Shown piece by piece: positions 52,436 to 63,919 of a DNA stretch of 64,000 nt. Where the stretch lies: the NCBI RefSeq assembly GCF_000237925.1, contig NW_017386042.1:62001-126000 (forward strand), written 5' to 3'. The stretch is from Schistosoma mansoni (lineage: Eukaryota; Platyhelminthes; Trematoda; Strigeidida; Schistosomatidae). Both the position numbers and the translations under genes were made by a program. The notes under the pieces are model-generated. The model was not told the origin of the DNA. It did not search any database and worked only from the letters and a program-made list of their open reading frames with translations. Numbering within the stretch: the first letter of the stretch is position 1; each line of letters opens with the position of its first letter.

Positions 52436-52690
52436 AGATGGATACCGGCTAGCAGTAGAATCTAGGACGCGCGTTTCGTCCTATTTGGGACTCGTCAGCT
52501 AAATGTACTTGAAGGACGGAACGTGCGTCCTGGATTTCACTGCTAGCTACTATCCATCTTTGCTTATAATGCTTGTGAATTAAGACTATATCGAGGCAGT
52601 ACGCAGAGTATGCATATATGCCTATAAGGGACTGATCAATTGCAGTCCTAAACATCAATGGGAAGATTCAAACAAACAATACTAAGTGAA
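52436..52690. repeat. Sm-alpha-type repeat, inverted dimer
   Basis: 52436-52505 is the ribozyme and downstream part on the minus strand; 52518-52690 is the downstream part on the + strand. The two share the arm GCTAGC...ATCCATCTTTGCTTATA, so the locus is palindromic around 52510. It lies 300 bp after the PDCD7 stop. Confidence 0.75.
52460..52504 (-). ncRNA. hammerhead ribozyme, apparently intact (Sm-alpha type)
   Basis: Minus strand: stem I AUUUAG with CUAGAU (one G-U), core CUGACGA (fits CUGANGA), stem II GUCC with GGAC around a CAAAUA loop, then GAAA. A minimal stem III comes next (ACG/CGU, 2-nt loop), and cleavage site GUC. Every required core base is present. Self-cleavage of this family is established from Sm-alpha satellite work; activity of this copy is inferred. 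Confidence 0.75.
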
Positions 52691-52699
52691 TTTATATTT

Positions 52700-55600
52700 T
52701 GTTATGTTTGTTTTCTATACAAAAAGAATTCTTCATCATAGTTATAAAACACATTCAGTATACTTGGTAAATAATTGAATGAATATTAGGTTTTCCAAGT
52801 TATCAGAAATAGTGAATATATAGATCATTGTTTTAAACTAGCGCCAATTCTAAATTGTTTTACTTCAGTCAATAATTTTTGTTGTCTTTACAATTACATC
52901 TACCAGTTCGTACAATGTATTATGTAATCAAAGTAAACAGGGCCTAATTACACAAAATGATTGTTTATTTCTGTGTAATAATAAATTCTGATAGAAAAAC
53001 TTGATACAGTATTAAAGGTATCCACTTCTTGAAAGTAAACAAGAAGCAACATGTAATCACAAAATGTGTCAATTAATTTAACACTGAGGTAATCATACTA
53101 AGTAGTAAGTGCAAAATAGTTATAGACTACTTTATATAAAAGATTAAAAATGCCCATATTGTAACTTAAAACAAGACAAATAACCTAACAATATTGCTTT
53201 CAGTTAGATCTTCACCCGGCTCTACTCTAAAAGACAGCAATATCTATAAGTGCATATGGTAATATTGAACCCACCAAAGAAGTTTATGAGTCAGTAATAA
53301 CGAAGTGGATTACATAACTAGACATAATAAGTAAAATGTACAAATTGATGGTATGAGAACAAATGTACTAGTTGTAACAGAAATCATAAAAGCTTACGTC
53401 AATATTTCATTATAGGGGTTAGGTCACGAACTTGGAAAAATGGACAGTGAAATAACATTCATGAAAATTTGTCACATAGACTATTGAGTGTTCGGATAAT
53501 TAGATTGTGATGAATATATCCACAAAAGATCTGGAGAAAAAAAACAAAGAGTATTGAATATGACAGCAAAATCGTTTGATAACCCTGATTAGGTCAAAGA
53601 AGAGATGAGGATGCTTCAAATTCTTTGTAAATTTGAAGACGTAGATTATTAGCTCGAATCATTCTAGCTTCTGTTATATGTAAGGGACGAGATCGAACCC
53701 CATAGCGAGAGACAGTAGGTATACGATAAACCACTTTATATGATATATATCTACCACGTGACCGCCATCAATCCAATGTGACAGAATGGAACTGCGTATT
53801 GTTTTGACAATACATTCGAACCACTAATGGAGGTGTTAACTAACTCGTTGGCCAAGTTGCCCGGCTGTATTTCAGATCTAGCAATCTGCTAACTAGTTTC
53901 TTCATATATATGCATATCCATGAAATCAGCTACCCCTGTGGATTAAATTTTTTCATATACGCATTTAAATGTTTCTGTATAATAGAGTAAATACCTATGA
54001 AGATTTAACTGAAAACAATATTGCTTTGTTATATGTTACTCTACCTAATATAAGCAATAATCATTTGTACGATGATGATTATGTAGTTCATCACCTAGTT
54101 TACTGGTTATTACGTCTGTTTAGATTTTGTATCTGTTTGTAATCGCCTTTCAAAAAAGGGAAAACTGATGATTATCTTCACAGGTTAATTTTTGTTGTTA
54201 ACAGTCGACGATGTATGTAGGATATTCAACTTATGCTGTGATTATAATAAATGTACCCATTGACATTCTATTTTGTTTAAGTTTAAAAATTCTTAGCTTT
54301 CTAGTGTAGAACCATATGGCTTTTATGTTTCATGGAGTGTATAAACAGTGGGTGATTGGATTAAATTGTCAAGTGTTCAGTTTACCTTATACTCGCAGAG
54401 TTTTATGAACGACATTGATTGATGGTTAAGTCTACTTCCACATTGATCGAATTCTTCGAATAAATACTGTTAGTCAAGGACAAAATTCCTGCAAATAAAC
54501 TGCTTAGCACTGGGATTCAATCGAAAAACTTATCAATTGCTGATTTATTTGTCACATTTGGTCATACCATGACTACAGAAATCACTTTCAATCAGGATAT
54601 AATCAGTCATCACTGCTTATTTAGTGTGGCTTACGACAGTTATCCCTTACTAGCTGATTCTAGTAATGCTATTTTCCTAAATCTTTGGCTGCGCTTTGAG
54701 TTAGTTGGGAAGACATACTGCACATCCCAGACATCTCATTTGATGATAATACACAACATTATTAAACTGTTTATTTAGTACTCCTAGTTCAATCTCAGTA
54801 TTGCTCACTCGTTGGTTCAAATATATACGAACAATGCTTTGAAATCGCTTATGATTCGTTACATTAGTTCTATCGTCCAAGAGCCAACATTTCTAATGTA
54901 AAAGAATAGAAACTCATCCCTACACTAAGTAATCAATTAATCAGTCAGTGTAGATTAAAAAACAAGAATTTCTCATACTTTTGTCAAATATGTGATCTAT
55001 AAATTTGTTTAAGCTGACCAAGTTTTCTATAATAGTCTTGATAAATTCTAAGTGAGATCGTTGACATGAATATCTTAATTGATTTGCCTTCACAGGAGTT
55101 CTCTTTTTATAATGAGATTCTATTCACACCTTGTTGTTTTTTAAACAAGACAGTAACAAAACAAATTGTCCATTTACCTTTAAGACTTTTATACGTTCTC
55201 AATATGTCCACACTTTAATTCATCTTAGATAATCATACTCCTGGCATGTGAATAAATAATAAGTAAATAGATATGATGATTGGTTATGTGTTTTAATTAA
55301 CAATCTATTGAGCCTTCCTTTCACCTTCTCAAAACCATCTGTCTGTTAATTTTGTATCCTCTTTTAGATTCAATGAAGAACTACTCGGGTTTTTTTTTCT
55401 TGTTTTCTTTTTAATTAGGTTGGTGCATTAATTTTTTTTTCTTTTATCTATGGTTATTCATTATATTGAGCACATGAATTGACATCATTTCAATTACTCA
55501 CTAGGTGGTAGTAATCAATTCATGTTTATTTAACCTTTCATGACTTAACATCAAAAAAAAAGGGGTGGTGATGATTGCCAATAATTTTGGTAAATCAAAA

Positions 55601-56540
55601 CGATCCATTTTAAACTTGACAATATATTAACTTAAATTAGCCTAGAGGTAAATAAAAATCAAATACATTTAAACAACAACAAAAAAAACAACAAATTATT
55701 CTATGACAAAGGAACTTTTATTGATTTTTTTATGATTTGAGCAGATGAATTTTTTTTATATCTTAAAAATTAAAAATAAAAAAAAACCAATTCGACAGGT
55801 GAATTTCTTAAAAACAATTTTTCTCTCTTTTCCTTCTTTCTCTTTTTTCGTTTTTCTCTTTTATTTTTCTCTTTTTTTTTAAATAAAACATGAACGATTA
55901 TTGAATACCAACCACATTGAATTAAGAAATCAACCAAAAATATGTGTATATTTTAAAATTCCCGATGAAATTCGAATCGAATCCCATTTTGTCAACATTG
56001 ATCACGTGGTTTGTATTACTGTGATATATTGTATTTGCCTTCAGGCTTATATAATAGATAATGACTAAATGAAATGTAGATTAAAGGAGAAGAAGAAGTA
56101 GTAGTAGTAGTAGTAGAACAAGAACAAGAGGAACAAGTCAAATATCAATGAAATAATTCTAATTATATATATCTACCTACACCTCATTGATTTGATTAAA
56201 AAGGAAAGGTTTTAATACATATAAGCTAAATGATATGTTCATGCCACTTTGATTATGATCATGTAAAGATATTAACATATGTATACTAAAAAAAAGTTTA
56301 TAAGTAACTTTCATAGTTCATCCAATTTTTATGAATGTAATTCATTGAAATCATAATTTGTGTGTATGCGTGTGTGTGTGGTGTGTACAAATGGAACAGA
56401 TGGATGGTATTGTAAAGAAAACAAATCTATTGACTTCATTCATTCACCTATAAAAGTAGACTATTTTATTAGGTATAATAAAAAGATAAAGAAAAAACTG
56501 GTGATTATCGAGAGAAAATTATTATAATTAAACAAATAAT
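52700..56540. other. intergenic, low-complexity A/T tracts
   Basis: No gene is supported. A 69-codon frame at 54569-54778 has no motif. 55380-55880 is exceptionally rich in long T and A runs. A (GTA)n tract lies at 56098-56115 and a GT-rich tract at 56359-56386. Confidence 0.5.
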
Positions 56541-56544
56541 AAAA

Positions 56545-57062
56545 TTTCATTAGTTGAAATCATAAGTCAATTGAAACTAGACCACCGTGGAAAACCTAGA
56601 AGCAGCGGAAGGCTGTTTCGTCCTATTTTGGGACACCTCAGTAGTGCACATCCACGATCCCGCCTCGCGAGATTCAAACCCAGGACCTACCGGTCTCGCG
56701 CGCGAACACAACCGATAGACCACTGAGCCGGCCGGTATCCAACGGTCTTAATGCCTAACTTCAACCAATCCACGAAATCTGAGCAACCATTCACCAATGT
56801 CTTCAGTGAGTTCATATCTCTCAACAGACTTGGTTGAACTCCACTGGTTACTGCTTACTTGAACTCCAGGAAATAGCTCATGGAGCCAGTCACTAGTGAG
56901 CATGTGATCATTATCGGAAGGGGGTTTTGTGGAGATTTTAGTAATTCTATATAGTTGAAATCATGAATCAATTGAAGCTAGAATACCATGGAAAACCTAG
57001 AAACACTGGACGGTCGTTTCGTCCTATTGTGCGACTTCTCAGCATTGCGCATCCAAGATGTT
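56545..57062 (-). repeat. tandem hammerhead repeat (second family), about 1.5 units
   Basis: Two hammerhead motifs on the minus strand (near 56605-56650 and 56998-57045) lie about 395 bp apart. Between them are a tRNA-like head with a B-box-like GGGTTTGAATCTC and A-box-like GGCTCAGTGG, and a unique segment. Both cores are mutated: CTGAGGT (A9 to T) in the first, CTGAGAA (G8 to A) in the second. Each unit ends CCACAAAACCCCCTTC. Confidence 0.75.
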
Positions 57063-58357
57063 AATTTAAATATACAAGATTAAAATTAATTAGAAGAATA
57101 ATTATATTTCATGTTATATGAATAAAGTTTGTAAAAATTCTCTCTAAGTGTAAAGACAATCGAATGTTGACGACTTAATCAATAGTTAGATTGTCTAAGA
57201 TACTTTTTAGTTGTCGAGAATACTGTCCTTATTTCTATAACAGTGATAAATAAACCTGAATTGTCTCTGAATTCAAATGAACAAACGTTTATTCATGAGT
57301 GTGCTGACCTAGAAACCCATTTAGGTAAAAAGAAAACGTGTTTTAATTAGATCCTGTAGTTTTTCTCACAGTTCTCTATGTTGATGGTATATTAAAATAC
57401 CTATGTAGCGCATTGACTAGCTCTTTTACACTCATCTTGAAGATCTTAGGAGACTCAAACAGTGGCCATTTAACAAATCGAATTCAAAATATTGTCATCC
57501 GAAAGTGGACATTTAATTAAATTCACAACTATGAATTAGGTTTATTTTGTACGAAAAATTGTCTGAAACATATCAAAAGTGATTAAACTTATGTTAAGAT
57601 ATCAACTGACATCCTGAAAAGGATATTTGAATCAAAAATGACATAGAATCTGGTTCTTAATGTTGAACAATCTCTAAGGGTCAGTTTTTAGTAGCACTCG
57701 AAACTCTTTGGACCGAAGTAAGCTGGTAATAGATATCAGAAAACATGAAAATGACTAGTAACCTAGTCAAGATCCCTTTGAAGGAAATGATCTAGTATTT
57801 CAGGTTAGTATCAACAAACTTTAAAGTTCAGGTTGATATACTACGTATTGTTTGTTCCTATAGTTTGAATTACAATTTTCGCCATCTATCCACGACCACT
57901 AATTAAACCAAACTAAATCTCATATTCAAATAAAATGAATAAATATTCAACTTAATTCACCACACACTTATCAACTGTTTTAAATGCGAGTGGTAAAGCT
58001 TAACACGATAGATAATGTAGAGTGTAGTGTAAGTAATATTTCTGTGAATAGATTGCAATCAAAGCATTTAGTGGATGAAATCAAACAAACAGCTTACTAA
58101 CGATTAAACAATATATTTCAATAAATAAACCATTAAAATAGTAGTCACTTATTGAAATCCCTCTAATATAATTATTAGGCAAATTTCAAAAAAGGTATCT
58201 CGTTGTATCTACCACCCAATGGCGATGATCATTAATGAAATCAATGTTCAACTTGATCTTGAGAGAGTAACATTCGATAATTTATTAATCAAATTAATCA
58301 AGTAACTGGTTAATTCATTCAGAAGAAACTATTATAAGTATATGTCAATACATTTCG
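57063..58357. other. intergenic, nothing recognised
   Basis: AT-rich sequence without coding or structural motifs that I can support. Confidence 0.4.
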
Positions 58358-58425
58358 AAGTTGAAATCATGAGTCAATTGAAGCTAGACCACCATCGAAA
58401 ACCTGGAAGCACTGGACGGCCTTGA
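58358..58425 (-). repeat. truncated second-family hammerhead repeat
   Basis: Minus-strand 3' part of the family, broken inside stem III of the hammerhead (GGCCGTCCAGTGCTTCC), so it has no catalytic core. Confidence 0.65.
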
Positions 58426-58758
58426 CTTTTTACGCCTAATGTATGAAGAATTCAAACAGCTTTACTGATGTGTTTTAAAAGTATAAAATTTCAGTCTAAT
58501 AATTTGATGTATCATTAATTTGATGAGGTCGGTTTAGGTAGCCATTTACGCCCAATTTTAGGTCATATTTTTATGAAGAATCTTGAACAGACGAAATTGA
58601 AACACTCAGTCAGCAAAACAATAATAATCATCATCACAGAATAAACGCTACACTGACGATTACTTGTCCAGTAGAAAGGCTTGTTAATTCGCATAAAACT
58701 AAATATTTCCTAATGACAAATCGGAAGTCCCTCTTCTTTTAATTATCCGACTGCACCT

Positions 58759-58878
58759 ATTGGCTAATTTTAATTGACCAATAATAAACAAATAAATATA
58801 AACCAATCATATAACGATAAGTCAAATCTATGCAATTTAATATTATCCAATCAAAATAAGCTTATTTGTATATAAATA
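58759..58878 (+). promoter_or_regulatory. OLIG promoter with clustered CCAAT boxes and TATA box
   Basis: Four CCAAT/ATTGG pentamers (58759-58763 reversed, 58778-58782, 58803-58807, 58847-58851) precede a TATATAAATA at 58869-58878. The OLIG start codon follows 66 bp after the TATA box, so a short 5' UTR starting around 58900 is expected. The arrangement resembles an NF-Y/TBP core promoter; function is inferred. Confidence 0.5.
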
Positions 58879-58943
58879 AATAGTAAATAATTATTCAAAT
58901 ATCATTTGAGATTAACAAAACAGACTGACTTACATTCCCATCT

Positions 58944-61900
58944 ATGAATTACAGTGTAAATAATTTAGAAAATACAGAAAGAAGTTCCATGCAAATTAAT
59001 GTTTCTGACAATTATTTATATAAAAATGTCAATCATGATAATATCAGTAGTGATTCTTTAACATCGGCAAATTTAATTTCAAAGACAACTACTCCAATAA
59101 GACCCAAGTCTCGTTTATTGGCTAAATTAATCAATAAAAGGAAACGTGAAACCATGCAGTTACGTAATTCTCTAAGGAAAACCAATAATAATAAAATGAA
59201 AAGTGATCATTCGGATTTATTCAGTGTGGATTCGAATTTGTACGATAGTCATAATGTAGAGAACCATGCAATTACTACTGATATATTACCTCCAGTTACA
59301 GATGAAGAATTACAAGAGTTACGTTTAAATATTAATCAGCGTGAAAGACGAAGAATGCATGATCTAAATTTAGCTATGGATGGATTGAGGTAGATGGAAA
59401 TTGTAATTTGTTTGATGTCATTTATTTTAACTATTTTTTTAAAACGACCACCTAATTTCAGATTCAATGTAAAATGACAGACAGTGCCGTCATTCGTAAG
59501 ATTAAACCCTTATGCTAATAAGAAATGAACAGTGTAGGTTATGAATATCAACAACGGGAAGATCCAAACCCTTGAAAATATTAAACTTTTTGATTTAGCT
59601 CGACATAAGTCAGTCAATCATTGATTGTCATAATACCAGGTAAGAAGACACTAGAATGCTCCTACCTTGTGGGTGGTTACTGGATTAGATTTATTTTTGA
59701 CATAAATAAGGAATATTCTTGTTTAAGTACAACCGATCAATAAATATTGGCTACATGTCTTGATACAGAAACGTGTTTTTCAGATCCTTCAGGGACCCAA
59801 GTTTGTTTGTAAGGTGTAGAATAGTTTCTAAAGTCTCACCCCAAGTGTCTAACTTCAACTAATCCACGAAATTACACCAATATACACCACTAACACCGTC
59901 GGATGCCGTTTCAGTGGTCTAGAGGTTAAGCGTTCGCGCGCGAGACCGATAGATCTTGGGCTCGAGTCCTGCGAGCGGGATAGTGGATGCGCACTGCTGA
60001 AGAGTCCTATACTAGGACGAAACGGCTGTCCAGTGCCCTCCAGGTTTCTCGTAGTAGTTTGGCTTTAACTGACTCATGGATTCAACTATAAAATTACTAA
60101 ATACTCCACAAAACCCCCTTCGGATAATTTCGTATATGTGATGTAAATTATTTTTGAAGTTAATATACATATTCATCACTACTTGTCTTTATTTCGACAC
60201 TTTATTTACTGGTTAAATGTATATAGTCATATTCATCTTTGGGAAATGATGATTAGTTTTATCTTTAATACTTATAAGCAAATGTTAATGTGTTCACCAT
60301 TCAAAATAGCAGTTTGTTACCACTTTGTGTTATAAGTAGTTATGTTACAGATGGTCTATTCAGTTTTTCTATCATCGAAAATTATTCTGGGCAAAAGAAA
60401 CGTTGGATATTATCTAAGATGACAGTTTGATAGATAAAGGAAAGAAACGTACAATCTTGTATAGAAATGGTGATTTAATTCCTAGGCTCCATTCCAATGT
60501 GGGACGAAATCACTAGAAAGTTTTTTTTTTAAAAAACAGTATTACACAGAAAACTAGTAGATATAAAGGAATGAGGCAATTAAGCTTTAATTAAATGCTA
60601 AACGAATAAAAGTACGTCTGTACTTTCGTAATCAGCTTTGAGTTAAATCAAGAATTAATTTGAACTAGAGATTTCTAACGTCTCAAAGGCTTTATTTATG
60701 ATCCTCATTTTTACGTTTAAATTGAATATCGAGATCAACAGATGGATTGATTCATGTAACGTTTTATTCCATTTATTCGTCTAGTCTTTACATCTGTCAT
60801 CTCTATTTATTTTTCCAAGTCCCTATTTAATATCCATAACTAATTGTTCAACCATGTCGTTTAGTGCAGGTTCAAAATCTTACTTGTCAGTCAGTCAGTC
60901 AGTCATAACGTAGAACTTCGTACGTACGTACATCAGTTCGAGTTGCCACACCACATTAGCACAGAAATGCAGTTGTCGATTCAAATCCCATAGTGGTAGA
61001 AGTAGTGAGAGTATAAGCATTAGTGTGAAAGATTAGGGTTTGAAGATGTTATTGAAGGAGTATAATCCAGAACAAACAATGGATTTAACGGAATATCGTA
61101 ATCGTTATATGTTATCTTCCCTTACTGATCATATTTTGTAGCCATAACCTACCACAAGGTTACCTGCTAATCCTCAAAATTAATATTAACTCAATTGATT
61201 GTATTAAAAGTATATTGTATATTTCTAGTTTGAAAACTTTTAAAAATATCTGCCAACATTAAATCATGCTTATGAGTCATGGTTTGAATTCGAATTACTA
61301 GAACATTTTCATGTATAGTCTATGAAGTATTTGCCTGCCAACTTTTTAGGTTTATGTTTCAGTGAACTACACTACAGTTTTGAGTTATACCAATGGGATT
61401 CGAATCCTATTCACTACTTTAGATTACTTAGAATAAACAACTGTATAGTTAGTTATTCATCACCTCTGATTTTCTAGTCGAATGTAATTTGAATTTCACT
61501 TAATTATAATAAAGGTTTCTTTGGTTTCTAGATGATCTTATTTACCAAGTATATAGTTAAATTCCTTAATTAATTATTATGTAACCACTTGTCTTTTAGG
61601 CGCCATGTTTTATGCTTGTCCTAATTGTTTTTCAGCAAGCAGATTAAATAAATTGATTGAAAAGGTTATTCTTTTGTTTCTAGGTCTGTGTTGCCATACA
61701 CACAAAATTCATCTATGAGAAAATTATCTAAAATTGCAACTTTATTGTTGGCGAGAAATTACATTCTTCTTCTTACAAAAACCTTAAATGAACTACAAGA
61801 AAAGTTAGATATTATATCACAAAGCCATTCAACATATCATTATGAATCCATAAAACCAACTATTCCTGCTGAATATCCACAGTCAACTGTTTCTAATGAT

Positions 61901-62551
61901 TCAATGAAATATTTACCAATAGTATCTTCAGTAAACTCCTCACTATTTCCATTATCACCACCAACCCTCTCCTCATCAGTAGCGAAATCAACTGCTATAT
62001 CTCCTTGTTCTTCAACCTCATTCATTTATCCAGTATCAACCACTTCAATATTACAGTCAGTCACAAATTCATCTTTATTTTTACCATCTGAAAATCAATA
62101 CAAAGATAACAGCGAACAAACTAGTCAGATTTCTATGCCTATACAAGATGTTAATGATAAACTTAATATTGTATCCAATAGTTGTATTTATCCAACATTC
62201 AAACCGTTATTTCCATTTCTTAATCCTAATTTAATGAATAATTTAAACAATACTATTATCCTTGACAATAATATTAGTAACCATCGAAACAACAACAACA
62301 ACATTAGTGATAATGATTCAATGGTTAAAAGTCAAGGTACACATTTCAAACTCTTTGATTCATCATCCCTTTCTATTTTATCCAGTTACCCATCGATAGA
62401 GAAATTAGATCATTTGAATAGAATGAATAATGATCAATTCAATTTAACAAATCTATCATATCTCTTTAAAGATTCTGAAATTAATTCAATGTTTAAATTA
62501 AATTTTATGCCAACACCTTGTAGTTACTCAACAACTCAATATACAATATAA
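58944..62551 (+). CDS. OLIG: OLIG-family bHLH transcription factor
   Basis: Two exons, 58944-59389 and 61684-62551, with a GT-AG intron splitting the Arg codon of MDGLR; 437 aa. The bHLH domain spans about residues 127-183. The basic region is [17 protein letters not shown], helix 1 is LAMDGLRSVLPY, the loop is TQNSSM, and helix 2 is [25 protein letters not shown] together with [12 protein letters not shown] favours OLIG/Oli over the sister bHLHe22/23 group, which has DELR and AKNYILMQ. The protein should bind E-boxes as a dimer and act in neural cell specification, as the family does elsewhere; its role in flukes is not known from sequence. The N-terminus and long C-terminus (residues 185-437) are Ser/Asn-rich. 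AATAAA is at 62684-62689. The 2.3-kb intron contains a hammerhead SINE and an RTE tip. Confidence 0.9.
59905..60122 (+). repeat. tRNA-headed hammerhead SINE (second family)
   Basis: In the OLIG intron, sense orientation. A-box-like CAGTGGTCTAGAGG (59917) and B-box-like GGCTCGAGTCC (59959) form a tRNA-like head. The hammerhead (59991-60036) follows, then the family tail ending CCACAAAACCCCCTTCGG. Pol III transcription is inferred from the boxes. Confidence 0.75.
59991..60036 (+). ncRNA. hammerhead ribozyme, apparently intact (second family)
   Basis: Stem I is GCACTG with CAGTGC (6 perfect pairs). The core CTGAAGA fits CUGANGA, stem II is GTCCT with AGGAC around ATACT, then GAAA. Stem III is minimal (ACG/UGU with one G-U, 2-nt loop) and the cleavage site is GUC, after 60030. 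All conserved core positions are present, unlike the other copies of this family in the window. Confidence 0.75.
60893..60965 (-). mobile_element. second-family RTE 3' tip
   Basis: Reverse-oriented 3' end with a (TCAG)n tail (60890-60905), GTACGTACGTAC and CAGTTCGAGTTGCCAC, matching the end of 33778-34456. It is a very short 5'-truncated insertion in the OLIG intron. Confidence 0.7.
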
Positions 62552-62724
62552 TCTGTAAATATGTATGGAAATCAAGGATGTTTACTTTGCCTTTCTAAAG
62601 AAGAAGAAGAACATATATGTAAACCTATTTCTTATTGAATGAATATCAAAATTTTTATTTTGTTAAATGAGTCAATTTTTTTAAATAAACAGATTTCATA
62701 TGTATAAAGTTGTTACCTTAATGT

Positions 62725-62895
62725 TCAGAAGGGGGTTTTGTGGAGATTTTTAGTAAATTTATGTGGTTGAGATCATGAGTCCATTGAAGATAGACCACCA
62801 TGAGGAACCTGTAAGCACCGGACGACTGTTTCGCTCTATTGTGGGACTCCTCAGCAGTGCGCATCCAAAATCCCGCCTCACGAGATTCGAAATTA
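62725..62895 (-). repeat. second-family hammerhead repeat, decayed
   Basis: Just after the OLIG polyadenylation signal. The core CTGAGGA is intact, but stem II (GUCC against GAGC) and stem III (ACA/CGU) have mismatches, so activity is doubtful. The tail has the family end GAAGGGGGTTTTGTGG. Confidence 0.7.
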
Positions 62896-63000
62896 GTTGA
62901 TGGTTTTGATTCAAGGGGTTTGGTAAAAGATATTTTCGTTAATTTCATAATCAATATGGTTCAATTTTGATCATATATATAGATGGTCAATGGAAAGAGT

Positions 63001-63022
63001 GAGACAGAGAGAGAGAGAGAAG
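63001..63022. repeat. (GA)n microsatellite
   Basis: A GA-rich simple repeat of about 22 bp. Confidence 0.7.
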
Positions 63023-63347
63023 AATTAGAATATCACTTGTTTGATAATCATAAATAATTTCCGTCAAAATTGCTTACAAACTTAGAGAATATCATTTTAA
63101 TAGTAAGAGTAATAGATCAATTCGTCAATAAGTAAGTGGTCATTTAAATGAAATGATCAATTCTGTCATTACCTACAAAGTTTACACCTAGATTCTGATT
63201 AAATTGAAAATATTATCACTGGTTTATTGTTCCATTGTAGTTTGATGAAGTAAAATTATCCTTTATATTCAAAATATTCGTTCAAGAGAATAATATATAA
63301 CATATAGAGCTACACTTCTCATTAAACTACCATCGTTTTATGGCTTT

Positions 63348-63650
63348 TAGGAATCAGTAGCTGAGTGGATAACGCGATGGCGTTTGAAGCGAAAGGTACT
63401 GGGTTCGAGTCCTAGAGTGAACATCAACTCTGAGATGCAGGTACATCCAGCTGATTAGTCTCAAATAGGACGAAACGCGCGCCCTGGATCCCACCGCTAG
63501 CCACTATCCATCTTTGCTTATAAAGCTTGTAATTTCAGGCAATATCGAGGTAGTCCGCATAGGATGCACATATGTTAACAAGAGACTGATCAATTGCAGT
63601 CCAAAATAACAATAGGAAGATACAAGTAAACGACAACAAGTGAATTTATG
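63348..63650 (+). repeat. Sm-alpha-type hammerhead SINE, catalytically dead
   Basis: Full + strand unit: A-box-like TAGCTGAGTGG (63359), B-box-like GGGTTCGAGTCC (63402), hammerhead at about 63446-63490, and 3' region to 63650. The core is CTGATTA (G8 changed to U) and the cleavage triplet is GCC instead of GUC, so it cannot be active. Confidence 0.8.
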
Positions 63651-63902
63651 AATAACAGTTATTAATCCTAAAAAAAATATCATAGAATGTAAATAATAAT
63701 ATGATATAGTGGGTTTATAGACGAGTAGATAGCTAATGAAGCAAACGCAAATAGATCTGAAGGTGCTTTTTTTCTCAATCTCTGATAGTTAAGTGATGAC
63801 CAAAAGTTAAATAAAAATGTAAATGACATTAGAAGTAACAAAGAAAGAATAAATTGCATATGTAAATATGAGTATCACTGAAGAATACATAGATTTGTGT
63901 TT

Positions 63903-63919
63903 GGGGGGGTGGGTGTGGG
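63903..63919 (+). other. possible G-quadruplex
   Basis: Seven G followed by TGGGTGTGGG gives four G3 runs with loops of 1-3 nt in an otherwise AT-rich region. Confidence 0.45.

Noticed and set aside
53640-53780. Minus-strand B-box-like GGTTCGATCTC as a tRNA or SINE
   Set aside because: No matching A box at the right distance and no acceptor stem; no second copy seen in the window.
63350-63420. tRNA gene suggested by A- and B-box sequences
   Set aside because: The boxes belong to the Sm-alpha SINE head. No complete cloverleaf with anticodon arm and paired acceptor ends can be drawn, and the same sequence recurs at 34930.
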